Origin: Paramoeba atlantica
Lineage: Eukaryota; Discosea
Length of the DNA: 64,000 bases
Direction of reading: 5' to 3'
Assembly: GCA_977017575.1 (NCBI GenBank)
Contig: CDRNVI010000014.1
Span: 62,001 to 126,000, forward strand
Part shown: positions 21,163 through 31,240 of the stretch, piece by piece
Layout: each line of letters begins with the position of its first letter
Position numbering within the stretch: position 1 is the stretch's first letter
The notes under the pieces: generated by a model
What the model saw: the letters and a program-made list of their open reading frames with translations, nothing else
Databases searched by the model: none
Told to the model about the DNA's origin: nothing
Position numbers and translations under genes: made by a program

Positions 21163-21698
21163 GAAAAACATAGGGCAACAAATCTAATTTTACGTTGCAA
21201 TGATGAGTAAAGACAGTAAAATTATATCCCTCACTGCAAGAAACGTAGAGTTTTCAAACTAGAATACGTATACTATAAAAAAATCAGGATAGCGTACAAT
21301 GTGATGATGTCATATCCGTGAAGAAACAATGCTGAAAAATAATCTAACAAATATGCATTCAGCGAAATGATCACGATTATTTAGTATGCCAAAATTAATC
21401 TTAATTATCCTTTTTTTACTATGATTATTCTAGCCTACAGTGATCGAAAAATACGAAATTGGGTCCTATATGCTCTGTACCTTTCTCGTCTATTTCATCC
21501 ACTTAAACATGGAATATGTGGAGCAACAACTCTCTTTCATTATACCCGTCTAAACGTCACAAACCAATATCCTTCTATGCGTCTACTTTTCTATGCTTTT
21601 ATGTCTCGGATGATTTTACCCACGTTACGACCAGGCGCAATGCACAGATGAAAAAGGACAGGATCCAAGATAATTCAACCTCCTCCCTTTTCCCCTTC
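21163..21698. other. AT-rich intergenic spacer
   Basis: This lies between the start of the PADR1 gene and the 3' end of the TMEM65 gene. I see no gene; short plus frames have no domain. Confidence 0.5.
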
Positions 21699-23681
21699 TC
21701 ACCCTCGCACCACGTCCTTGTATAAACTCACAAACTCCGCCGCCGTGAGCTGTACCTCCATCTCCGCATCCACCTTCCCCGTCCCCACCCCCCCTTTCCC
21801 CCCCTGCTTCCCCTGTTTCACCCTCCCGTACGCCTCCATCACCCTCCCCGCACTCACCCTCACCCCCGCCGACTCCAGCCCCCTCACCAACCGCCCCACA
21901 CTCAACGCCTCCCCCTCCGCCACCGCCGCCGTGGTGGCCTCCATAAACACATGCCGCGCCTTCTTCTCCTCCGGGTCCGGCATCCACAACAGCGGCACCA
22001 TCCCCAACGACAGCCCCAACGCGATCCCCAGCGTCCCCCCCGCGTGCCCCGCCAGGAACACCCCCCGCAGCTGGGTCTGCGCATGGCTCAACGGGGGCAT
22101 GCCAAACCCCATCCGCTGCCACAGCCGGTCCACCACCCCATGCACCTGCATCCCCACACACCCACTCACCACATTCCCCATCGCCGCGCTCGCCATCACA
22201 CTCGTGTGCAGGTGAAGCCCCACCGTGGAGTCAATCACATCCCCCGCGACCAGCATTAAACTGTTGTCCAGGAACCCAAACCCAATGAACGGAACCGCCG
22301 TCGCGAGGCCAATCGTACACAGCACCGACATTGGCACCGCAGGGGTAGCCTCCCCTTCACCACCACCACCACCACTCCTAGTACCACTACTCACAGCACT
22401 CGTCATAGTACCACTACTCCTGGTACTCCCACGCGTAGTACCACTCCCTGTTCCACTACTGCCACTGCCACTGTCCCCTGGCTTCCTTCCGAGGGCGCAG
22501 TGGAACCACTTGTCAAAGTCCTTGGGGGAGATGAGGGCGTCGCGGTCGTGGTCCGCCTTGGTGAGCTCCTTCTCGACGTGGGAGGGGCCGAACCACTCGA
22601 GGGCGCTGCCGGCGACGATGAGGCGCCGGCGGGTGTCGGGGGTGAGCTTGTGGAGCAGGCGGACGGCGTTCGGGGGGGAGGTCTCGAGGTAGGTGATGAC
22701 GTCGCTGAGGGTGGTGGGGGGGTAGGGGGGGGGAGCAGCAGCAGCAGAAGGAGGAGAAGATGAAGAAGACGACGAAGACGAAGAAGTGAGGGGGGTAGAG
22801 CTCGTGGAAGAGCGTGTGCCCTTGTAACTCGAGGAAGAAGAAGAAGAAGACGACGGGGTAGGGCTTGCCGTGTTCGTGGAAGAGCGTGTGCCCTTGTAAC
22901 TCGAGGAAGAAGAAGAAGAAGACGACGGGGTAGGGCTTGCCGTGTTCGTGGAAGAGCGTGTACCCTTGTAACTCGAGGAAGAAGAAGAAGAAGACGACGG
23001 GGTAGGGCTTGCTGTGTTCGTGGAAGAGCGTGTACCCTTGTAACTCGAAGAAGAAGACGACGGGGTAGGGCTTGCCGTGTTCGTGGAAGAACGAGAAGGG
23101 GAGGAAGAAGAGGGGGTGGGGTGAGAGGGTGGGGTGGCAGAGTTCGTAGAGGAACGTGGAGAAGAAGAAGAAGAAGAAGGGATAGAGCTTGTGGCGTTAG
23201 TGGAAGAATGGGAAGAAAAAGAAGAAGACGGGGTTTGGTGAGAGGGTGAAGTTGTAGAGTTCGTAGAAGAACGCGTAGAAGAGAAAGAAGACGAAGACGA
23301 AGGGGTTGGGGTGGAGCTTGTGGTGTGATGATGGGAGTTAGAGGATGAAGGGGAGGGAGTGAAGGGGGGAGAGGGTGTGTGGGTGAGGGGGGTTCGTGTG
23401 GTGTAGGAACGGGAGAGGGGGGGAGGGCAGGGAGAGGGATGGGGGAGGGAGAGGGATGGAAGGACGCGGGTGATGGGGGTGGGAGAGTGAGCCCGGGATG
23501 AGGTCCGGGAGAGGGAGGGAAGCTGGGGAGCTGAACCGTCGGGGCGAGAGAGCGCAAAAGGGTGTTCGCTGCGGGATGGGAAAGATTGAGGGGATGAACA
23601 CTTAAGCGAAAGCGTACTGCGTAAATCGGACAGGGCTGACAATCGTTTGGACATTAAAACGGAACGAAAGTGGATAAACAA
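21699..23681 (-). CDS. TMEM65 family mitochondrial membrane protein with EF-hand
   Basis: A single frame of 660 residues (alternative ATG at 23,654). The first ~70 residues are rich in Arg/Ser and poor in acids, fitting a mitochondrial presequence. Residues ~70-310 are Ser/Pro/Thr low complexity, including four 24-residue units (SSTNTASPTPSSSS-type). Next come a helical segment and one EF-hand loop (DHDRDALISPKD), then the TMEM65 core: 'AVPFIGFGFLDNSLMLVAGD', 'MASAAMGNVVSGCVG' and a Gly-rich membrane segment 'GGTLGIALGLSLGMVPLLWM'. TMEM65 is an inner-membrane protein linked to mitochondrial Na+/Ca2+ exchange. The EF-hand suggests Ca2+ sensing (inference). The C-terminal extension is helical and may hold a second degenerate EF-hand. 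Confidence 0.8.
   Translation of the reverse strand: MFIHFRSVLMSKRLSALSDLRSTLSLKCSSPQSFPSRSEHPFALSRPDGSAPQLPSLSRTSSRAHSPTPITRVLPSLSLPHPSPCPPPLSRSYTTRTPLTHTPSPPFTPSPSSSNSHHHTTSSTPTPSSSSSFSSTRSSTNSTTSPSHQTPSSSFSSHSSTNATSSIPSSSSSSPRSSTNSATPPSHPTPSSSSPSRSSTNTASPTPSSSSSSYKGTRSSTNTASPTPSSSSSSSSSYKGTRSSTNTASPTPSSSSSSSSSYKGTRSSTNTASPTPSSSSSSSSSYKGTRSSTSSTPLTSSSSSSSSSSPPSAAAAPPPYPPTTLSDVITYLETSPPNAVRLLHKLTPDTRRRLIVAGSALEWFGPSHVEKELTKADHDRDALISPKDFDKWFHCALGRKPGDSGSGSSGTGSGTTRGSTRSSGTMTSAVSSGTRSGGGGGEGEATPAVPMSVLCTIGLATAVPFIGFGFLDNSLMLVAGDVIDSTVGLHLHTSVMASAAMGNVVSGCVGMQVHGVVDRLWQRMGFGMPPLSHAQTQLRGVFLAGHAGGTLGIALGLSLGMVPLLWMPDPEEKKARHVFMEATTAAVAEGEALSVGRLVRGLESAGVRVSAGRVMEAYGRVKQGKQGGKGGVGTGKVDAEMEVQLTAAEFVSLYKDVVRG
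22807..23085 (-). repeat. coding 72-bp minisatellite in the TMEM65 gene
   Basis: Units begin at 22,807, 22,879, 22,951 and 23,023; the fourth is 63 bases. Each encodes a Ser-rich 24-residue block ending in SYKGTR. All lengths are multiples of three, so the frame is kept. Copy number is likely variable. Confidence 0.85.
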
Positions 23682-24300
23682 TCTATTGAAAAGTCATTTA
23701 AATTGTCTGCCTATGTACATGTAAAGTACCGGACGGCAAAAAGTTACTGTGCTCCACGACGAGAGCTAGTGAAAATAAAAAGAGCGTGAAGAGACGGTAA
23801 AAAAGTACGTGTTGCTGGGAGGTGTTTTAGTTTTCCGCCGCGAGTCCTTGGCAGACATTTTCCCCGGGGGTGACCCACCACCGTGGTACTCGCAGACAGA
23901 ATCCGCCAAGTTAAGATTTTACCGCAAAAAATCAGAACTTGATGAAAAAACGGCCCATTTTTTCAAAATTGTCTTCTACATGTCGTATTCCAATCTAAAA
24001 GGACTACTCCTCCTCTCATTGATTTTTATTAATAAAACATGATAATATTAAAAAAATAGTTATAAATTATGACAAAAGAAAAATTATATTATAATTATAG
24101 AAATCAATGGGAATGCTTTCCAAAGACACCGGAGACCCGCCAGTAAGAGACCTCGGTAAGAGAGATTTGGCCCTTTATAGACCGACCCCCAGTAGGAGAG
24201 ATTTGGCTCGGGAGGCCGGGTAGTTGGCGAGGATGAGACGGCGGGGGTTGTTGGATGGGTAAGGGTGAATGGAGGGGATGAGGGTGAGTAGCCAATTTTT
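23682..24300. other. spacer with a G-rich repeat at 24,120-24,300
   Basis: No gene is supported. The stretch 24,130-24,300 (agagatttggc, ctcgggagg, gatgagacgg) resembles part of the insert at 18,950-19,230. Both contain 'cagta' and 'agatttg' blocks. Confidence 0.35.
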
Positions 24301-24412
24301 CTTTTTTAGGCTCTTCGCTAAACGCGGAGGTAGTTCTGAACGCGAAGCGCGCAGCATGAGTGACTTCTAAGTTGAAAACAACCACGGCGTTTAAAGAAGC
24401 GTCTAAAAAAGA
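24301..24412. repeat. 110-bp foldback MITE family A, copy 1
   Basis: Inverted arms 'ttttaggctcttcgctaaac' and 'gtttaaagaagcgtctaaaa' surround a core with 'gcgcagcatgagtgacttc'. Three other copies are at 25,337-25,450, 48,731-48,838 and 50,042-50,140; this copy's core is in the opposite orientation. Confidence 0.75.
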
Positions 24413-25336
24413 ATTATTATTGTCCTTGTGTAAGCGTACGTCTAACGGAGATACTAGCATGCTAAACGTAAGCTTGTGATTACAGAAACAGTATCGTTGT
24501 AATTGGTGAGGACTTGCTTTCTCCCGTTTAGACAGACGCATATGATGTACATCCCCGCCAATATATTTTAATAAATGGGACATTTTTCGACCTTTATAAA
24601 AAATGATTTATAAAGAAAATGCTTCCTTGTATAATTAATAAAGCTCTTTTTGAAACTTGTATACCGTTTTTCATCAAATGGGTCGAAAGAGTCATTCTGA
24701 AAGTATGAGGAACATTGATGTGCTTAGGGGAAACTGATGCTTTGGGAATCGACCAGCACTGCGGTGGATTGAGAAAAAGTAATTTTCGAAAAAGCTTTTT
24801 TCGAATAACTGTGAAAATAGATTATTTTCTGAAGTGTTTTCTTTATGAAGTGTTTAGCTTCAGCCTTACGACGTCGGAGTTTTCAACAGACTGAATCCTC
24901 AAGTTAGATACCAACGCACTTGCACGTCGCTCAAATCCTGTAGGAGAAACGCCACTTGGGAGAGAAGATTGGCGATGCGAAGGGCTTAGGCGCAAAAATG
25001 TCGGAAGAGCAACTTTTAGCATCGATTTCTAAAGCATACAAATGAATGTTGTTGCCGAAGCAAACTGAAGCAACCGTTGCAGCGTAGAAAAAATGGCGTT
25101 AGCAAAGAAACTTTAACGGATACCGAGAATTCTGATCAAGCATGGTCACGTCGTCACGAGTTATTTCGTTCTATGATGGAACTAAAAGGGATAGACTATC
25201 CCTTTTGAAAGCGAAGATGAGCGCAACGATGCAGAATGGTTTGAAGTAGACTCCAGTGTGCATGTCCAGTCCTCGCTCGGTCCTTTAGTTTGTTAACTAT
25301 TTTTAGTCTACATTGAATTGGGCTTAACTTAATAAT
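24413..25336. other. spacer with a decayed coding remnant
   Basis: Around 25,095-25,265 the plus strand reads 'SKETLTDTENSDQAWSRRHE' and, one frame over, 'FESEDERNDAEWFEVDSSV'. The composition is protein-like but interrupted, and there is no family match. The rest is AT-rich without features. Confidence 0.3.
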
Positions 25337-25450
25337 TCTTTTTTAGGCTCTTCGTTAAACGCGGTGGTTGTTTTCAACCTAGAAGTCACTCATGCTACGC
25401 TCTCCGAGTTGAAAACCACCACCGCGTTTAACGAAGAGCCTAAAAAAGAA
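25337..25450. repeat. 110-bp foldback MITE family A, copy 2
   Basis: This is the best-preserved copy: ttcttttttaggctcttcg...cgaagagcctaaaaaagaa, with ~45-base arms that are nearly perfect reverse complements. Confidence 0.8.
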
Positions 25451-25897
25451 AATTTGGTATGGAAAACAAAAAGATTATGGCCAAAAATAGCCGAATTTCG
25501 GGTAAAAATGGGGTGATTTTCGCGTATTTTTGCTCTCCGAGCACTAAATCCGACATTTGCGCGTGGGAAATCACTCGTAGGCATGAATGAAAGCCTACCG
25601 AACGTATTGGGTAGAGAATACGACTCCAACCATACCATTCTTTCGACACAAAAATGCCCCTTTAGGTCCGAAAAATACTTTTTCACCTTTTTTAGTCAAA
25701 AATGGGTCATTTTGAGGGGCGCACCACGGTTCGAAGAAGTGATACCTTGCGAAAACAACTGCGGAGAAAGCTAGTGTAGGTCCCAAACTATCAAAATACA
25801 ATAGGGGAAACGATTTTGGAAAAATATTTTTTTTGCCATTTTTTTCGCCAAGTTGAATTTTTTTTCAAAATTTTTTTTCCGAAAAAATCCGAACTTG

Positions 25898-26218
25898 GCG
25901 GACCCGTCCTGCGGATACGCGCGGCGGTCACCCCCGGGTAGGGGGGTGGAAAATGCGCGCCAAGACCCCGGCTACCCTTTCTGCGGTTTTTTTTCGAAAA
26001 CAAATTTTTTCGAAAAAATTTGCTCGACCATGACCCCCCCCCGGACCCCCCCATGGACCCCCCATTTTTTTCAATTTTTCAGTTTTGGTCCACCGGAGCC
26101 CCCTTTTATATTTTTTTCTTCTATTATATTACTGTGTTCCCCTCTATATTTTCACTGTTTTTGTTCACTTTGTTTTCTATAATCGAGTGTAGAGCGGTAG
26201 TTTTACAACCACCGCAAT
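25898..26218 (-). repeat. dispersed repeat family C, copy 2
   Basis: This is the reverse complement of the 14.8-kb copy: 'ttttcactgtttttgttcac' and 'accaccgcaatatt' at its right side, with C-runs and a 'gtggaaaatgcgcg' block on the left. Confidence 0.6.
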
Positions 26219-26255
26219 ATTGGATAGAGCAAGCACCTAATGTGCTTTGATTTGA

Positions 26256-27716
26256 TGTTCATGCGCTCGTTGGCGCAGAGATACAGCCCTTGATGCGACA
26301 GCCGATATCATCGGCACAATCCGTAATGACGGATGTCGCACCAAGGGGATTAGCACGGACTCTGTCGGTAGAGGGGGTCCAGGTAACTCGCCCTCTCTTT
26401 ACGCAGCCGGAGGGGCGTACTGCAACCGACTCGGTCCCAGTCGGTAGAGGTGGTCCAGGCAACTCGCCACCTCTTTACGCAGCCGGAGGGGCGCACTGCA
26501 ACCGACCGCTGCCTCGCGATAAGACGAGGCAGAGCCACACCCAGTGGTGCTCAAGGGAGGCCACCATGGCGCATGGCTCCCCGGGAAGGAAAGGGCGCGA
26601 AAGGAAGAAATCCGGGGAGGGAAGAAAACTCACTCAAAGAGTGAGCCGGGGAGGGGTGATGGGGTGGAAGCACGTCCGCTACTTCGCCGAGAAGGAGGGA
26701 CAGTTTCGGCCTTAGTGCCGGACGGCAACGGGCATATAACAGTGAGACTATGCCCGTTGCCGAGGAAAGAAAAGATGAACTAAAGGAAAATGTACTAACA
26801 AGGTACAGAAACTGTATCTTTGTAAGATGAATATACTTAAAGAATATACTTGAAGATGAATGCAATGAGTCTGTAAGTTCTCCAAGATTCTTAGCATGAC
26901 ATCATCGGCGTTCCTCTTCAAACCAGCATTCCCCGAAGCACCATACTTTCCGTTGACGTTTTGGTGCACCACCACTTTGCGACAATGAGTTTCATCCTAG
27001 CCTCACTGCGTCTCCGACTCCCGTCCTATGTGAAGTGCCAGCCGTGGGTTGCTACGGCTGGCTCGCCCGCCGGTCCGCAAGGACCGGTCGTACGCATCGG
27101 AGTAACATCCGAGCCGTCGGGCCCCCTCGCGTGGACGGTAGAGGACCCATAGCCTGTCAAGGCCAAATGGGTGCAAAATTAGATTAGATTAGATGAGTTT
27201 CATGTGTTAGGGCGACTTGTGTACTTTTCTGTAGCACAAAACTTTCAGGACTACCAGCTTATGACTTTTGATCCATTCGATTTCCTCGGTCTAAAGAGCT
27301 ACTTTGTTTAATATGAGGTCACGCCGACAAGAAAACCTAACACACCCTTGACAAGGCATAAAAGAATCACCAAAAATCTAAAAATGAACCTACTAGTTTA
27401 TAAAAGGGGAAAAAATCATGCCGAAAAATGAAGAAAAATTCTGAACGTGAAAAGGCTAAATTTGCTTCAGTTCACCCGACAAGAGGTGCTTATGAGGAAG
27501 ATTCGTTTGAGAGAGATGAATTAGATCTTCTGATAAGTAGTGAGTCAGATGGCGATCAAACAGAAATGTATCCATGAAATTTGCAGCTTTTGATTTTCAG
27601 TGTACGCAATTAGTTTCTTATTTATACTGTGACCCCCCTCTTTAATATGCATCCCCCCTTACCCCCCTTTCATAAGCACAAAATTGAAGCTGAAGAAAGT
27701 TTTTGTAGTGAGACCT
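26256..27716 (+). repeat. GC-rich dispersed repeat family B, long copy 1
   Basis: It begins TGTTCATGCGCTCGTTGGCG, contains two direct 76-base units (26,366 and 26,442: cggtagagg...ccggaggggc...), a compact G+C-rich middle and a 3' region with 'attagattagattaga' at ~27,180, followed by an AT-rich tail. Homology with 62,334-63,811 covers the full ~1.46 kb at high identity. The class is uncertain: the shared exact 5' end and (TTAGA)n motif suggest a non-LTR-derived or SINE-like unit, but ORFs inside are arginine/glycine-rich shadows. Confidence 0.65.
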
Positions 27717-27860
27717 AATTCAGAGGTGGGTATGTTATCTACCCCTTGTTCACGATACCACCCGGTAACCTATGCCCTGGTATGTTATGGTGCTACAGGT
27801 ATGTTACCCCGGGCCCCCGTTTAATCTGAGTAACTCAATTCAGGAAATCATGTAAATCAG

Positions 27861-28620
27861 TCAAAATTTCATGCAAGGAAAATGTACTTTTCTTTTCGAT
27901 GGATAAGCAAGCTCTTTTCGCCGGTGCAGTGTGATACCAGTACCCCTCACCGAAAGATACGCACCCCACGGGAGGTCTTCTTTGCGTAGTTCTCCGTGAA
28001 GTGCTTCGTTGTTGTCCAGATAGAGACTCAGAATTCCATGAAGAGAGTCGAAATTTAAATATCCGCGAAATAAATTCGCCGAAAGGCCAAGATAGTGCAG
28101 CGTAGGTGGTAAATGCTGCAATTCCAGCTTGCCCGTCAGAGTATTATTGTTGAGACAGATGTGACTGATTCGCCTTGGCAATTGACTAAGGCAAATATCC
28201 CCTGAAAAATTGTTCTCTTCAAGGTAAAGATAAAGAAGACTTTGTGGTAAGGATGTCAAATTTACTGGCCCTGTGAAGTGATTTGTGGCAAGATTCAGGT
28301 ATTCAAGCGAAGGAGGGAGTGAATCTAGACATACTGTACCAGTAAAATCATTAGTGGCCCCACAGAAATATGTGACAGTGTAGGGTAGATACGTCAAATG
28401 GAGTTCACCCCCAGCGCGAAACCATTTCAAATTGATTTTGTAGACTTGTGTGCTGTATCGATTCTCCCATTTAATTCCGTACCACTCACACGCAGGGGTA
28501 TTGACATTCCAGGAGGAATCTGGCTTCTTTACATCTGCAAATAGTCGGACTAGCTCGTACTCTTGCGGTAGCATAGCACCCCTGACTTTAGAAGGACGCG
28601 CACGTCTCGAAATACTTACC
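27861..28620 (-). CDS. LRR protein (family member 9)
   Basis: The cap reads 'KVRGAMLPQEYELVRLFADV' and 'SWNVNTPACEWYGIKWENR'; the second Cys of the usual CxWxGxxC is Trp here, a possible loss of the disulphide. Seven LRRs follow, then a basic tail (HRRKELAYPSKRKVHFP). The exon probably starts after 'caactcaatcacag' at ~28,620; the frame stays open to an ATG at 28,667. Member 10, just upstream, shares the same tail and is a tandem relative. Confidence 0.7.
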
Positions 28621-28935
28621 TGTGATTGAGTTGAATCATCAGCAGGCCAAACCATTATAATTGACATTTCTCAGAAGATCAACTGTGATAAAGTGTTTTT
28701 TCGACTATTTGTTTAATTCATTCTTAATCCTTTGGTAGAGCGAACTGAGATGAACTATGGGTACTATTAAGTAACACTCATGCCTACACTACTAGCACAC
28801 ATTACCAGCGCAACGCTGATACTAGTATTGAATCTATGGCTGTACGAAAGGGCTGTACATCTATGGCTGTATACAAAAGAAAAAAATTCGAAACATTTGG
28901 AAAGGCTTTTTTTACTGACTGTAGGTTAGTGTCGT

Positions 28936-29219
28936 TCAGAACCGTACCTTCTGTTTTGAGATCTTGTCGTGATTCGGGCGTCTATGAACAGTAACGTAGG
29001 TTCCCATTGTTGAGACGTGTGTACCCCAAGGAAGTAATTTCTCTTCGATCTTCCCGTGGATCGCGTTGTTATTGTTCAAGTGTAAACTTATACTTTCAGG
29101 AAGAGAATCTAGTATCACATACCCGTGGAAATGATTTTCTGAGAGATCGAGATAAATCAACGTGGAGGGCAAGTGCTGCAAATCAGGAGTTCCTGCAAAA
29201 GCATTTTCCATCAATTTTG
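28936..29219 (-). pseudogene. LRR family member 10, 3' remnant
   Basis: It encodes the last LRRs and the conserved C-terminal tail ('LLPWGTHVSTMGTYVTVHRR') seen in member 9. The 5' part is absent: repeat family B copy 2 starts at 29,221 within an LRR. No cap or upstream LRR is found on the other side of the repeat, so the break is more than a simple insertion. Confidence 0.7.
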
Positions 29220-29220
29220 A

Positions 29221-29790
29221 TGTTCATGCGCTCATTGGCGCAGAGATACAGCCCTTGATGCGACAGCCGATATCATCGGCACAATCCGTAATGACGGATG
29301 TCACACCAAGGGGGTTTAGCTCGGACTCTGTCGGTAGAGGTGGTCCAGGCAACTCGCCCTCTCTTTACGCAGCCGGAGGGGCGCACTGCAACCGACTCGT
29401 TACCAGTCGGTAGAGGTGGTCCAGGCAACTCACCACCTCTTTACGCAGCCGGAGGGGTGCACTGCAACCGACCGCTGCCTCGCGATAAGACGAGGCAGAG
29501 CCACACCCAGTGGTGCTCAAGGGAGGCCACCATGGCGCATGGCTCCCCGGGAAGGAAAGGGCGCGAAAGGAAGAAATCCGGGGAGGGAAGAAAACTCACT
29601 CAAAGAGTGAGCCGGGGAGGGGTGATGGGGTGGAAGCACGTCCGCTACTTCGCCGAGAAGGAGGGACTGTTTCGGCCTTAGTGCCGGACGGCAACGGGCA
29701 TATAACAGTAATACTATGCTCGTTGCCGGGGAAAGAAAAGATGAACTAAAGGAAAATGTACCAACAAAGTACAGAAACTGTATCTTTATA
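29221..29790 (+). repeat. GC-rich dispersed repeat family B, short copy
   Basis: It shares the exact 5' end TGTTCATGCGCTC with the 26.3- and 62.3-kb copies, and the same paired 76-base units, but homology ends near 29,790 (after 'aactgtatcttt'). It sits inside LRR member 10. Confidence 0.7.
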
Positions 29791-30459
29791 ATCTAAATTC
29801 GATCGGTTACGCCATTGGGTGCAACACACCTTAAAGAAGGTGCTCCACATTCCTTTGAAAAGAGCCTAGAGAGGTTTGGAGTATCTCAAGATGTCTCAGG
29901 AGGAACGAAACAGTGCCGAATTTGCCCCTGACAGAGAGTTGTAGTGCGGAGAGTAGTAATCAAAGCTCTACAGATTTTGAATAACAAGCTTACTTTATTA
30001 TTTTAAACTTCTCCGCATGATACTTCTTCCCTAGAAAGACGTTTCACACTTCACGGGTATTCTTCTGATGTGGTTGTAGAGCCGAACGTTTCTTTCAAAA
30101 AGCCCAACGCATGGCGTGCTATGCGCTCTGGCAATGCTCCATCCGAATCTGACCCATGAGCAAGCATCGGCTGTTCTCATTCCTCATATGGGAGGTCATT
30201 ATTCATCACCCCATATATGGAAAAAAATTCTTCAGCCGGCCTTGAAGCTTTCTGATAATCTGGCCGACACAGAGAAGCTTTTCCATCCGAGAAAAGATTT
30301 TTTGTATGGTACTAAGCATACTCGATGACCTCCCTAATCAGCCATGGGCCCAGTGAATTAGAACGCGTGCCCAGTGAATTTATAACGCAAAAAAAGCCGC
30401 AAAGTATTGGACTGCGAAGTATTGGCTTGGAACCTACTCCTAGGCATCAAGCGTTTCCT
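29791..30459. other. spacer, no clear gene
   Basis: A plus frame at 30,116-30,328 ('LCALAMLHPNLTHEQASAVL') looks protein-like but has no domain. It could be a relic of the element whose LINE-like piece follows. Confidence 0.3.
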
Positions 30460-30670
30460 GTTTTTTCCAGAGGAAAAGCTCTCCCAAGAACGAATGGAAA
30501 GGGAACTGCGGATGTAATCATTTGGAGGGATCGGAGACGATGGCCCCCTCGCTCATACCGGCCAACGCTCCCCCCACATCGGCACGTAAAAGAGCTGAAG
30601 AGCTCATCAGAGCTGGAGCCTTTTCTACAGCGGAGATCCTAGAATCCCCTCTTGAATGTTTTGAGTGCAA
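30460..30670 (+). pseudogene. LINE fragment (5' region)
   Basis: The peptide 'EGSETMAPSLIPANAPPTSARKRAEELIRAGAFSTA' (split across this text only for length: EGSETMAP, RKRAEELIRAG) aligns with 'EGSETLAPSPSQANGPP...VKKRVEELCRAGCFSRA' of the LINE at 42.4-43.9 kb. Frames shift near 30,520, so it is decayed. Confidence 0.55.
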
Positions 30671-31240
30671 TATCTTTCACCCAAGATCTGTTAAGGGGGA
30701 GTCGACTGTATCACCAAAATGTTGGTCGACTGTACCACCAAAATCCAGCTTTGCAGTGTTAAAAGAATAGTAATCACTACGAGGTCAACGCGTAAAGACA
30801 CTGTATTGGGAACTGAAGTGGATTTGCAGAATACAGTATGCGCCCGATTCAAGTCCACAGAGGATGGTATTTATCGAATTATGGGATCAACGGGGTCTAC
30901 GTCAAAATTAGGGCATCATTTGGTCGAAGGGTGTATCAATGAACGGTATAAATAGTATGATAGAATGCATAGATTACTATTTATTAGAAAGTAGTAAGTA
31001 CAAGTAACTCATTTCATATATTTTTCAGTATCAATGCACAAAATTCTTTCTTGCTTTCTGCGCAGTTCAAAATTTTTCGTGACAACTACGTGTGCTTCTT
31101 ATAGTTTACATAAACAATGCTGTTCTTCTATCATACACAATAGGACCACATCGTAATTCGATCGGAACTGTAAGCGCGCAGATTCCCCCGTTACCCAGCA
31201 AGCAAAGCAGAAAACGCACTCGCCATACCCTACACAGATT
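30671..31240. other. spacer, no clear gene
   Basis: A short plus frame at 30,719-30,955 has no recognised domain. The AT-rich remainder precedes the 3' end of the UBL gene. Confidence 0.4.

Noticed and set aside
22403-23557. 384-residue Pro/Leu/Arg-rich minus frame in the TMEM65 gene
   Set aside because: A shifted-frame translation of the Ser-rich repeats; the TMEM65 frame is supported by real motifs.
26256-26330. tRNA-like start of repeat family B ('ttggcgcagagat')
   Set aside because: It resembles an A box, but I could not find a B box at the right spacing or a clover-leaf, so no tRNA or Pol III call.
26290-26715. Arg/Gly-rich frames in repeat family B (also at 29,298-29,681 and 62,413-62,796)
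   Set aside because: They recur only because the repeat recurs, overlap in three frames, and show no domain. I treat them as repeat shadows.
27170-27195. 'attagattagattaga' as telomere-like repeat
   Set aside because: Only three units inside a dispersed repeat; not a telomere or its internal remnant on this evidence.
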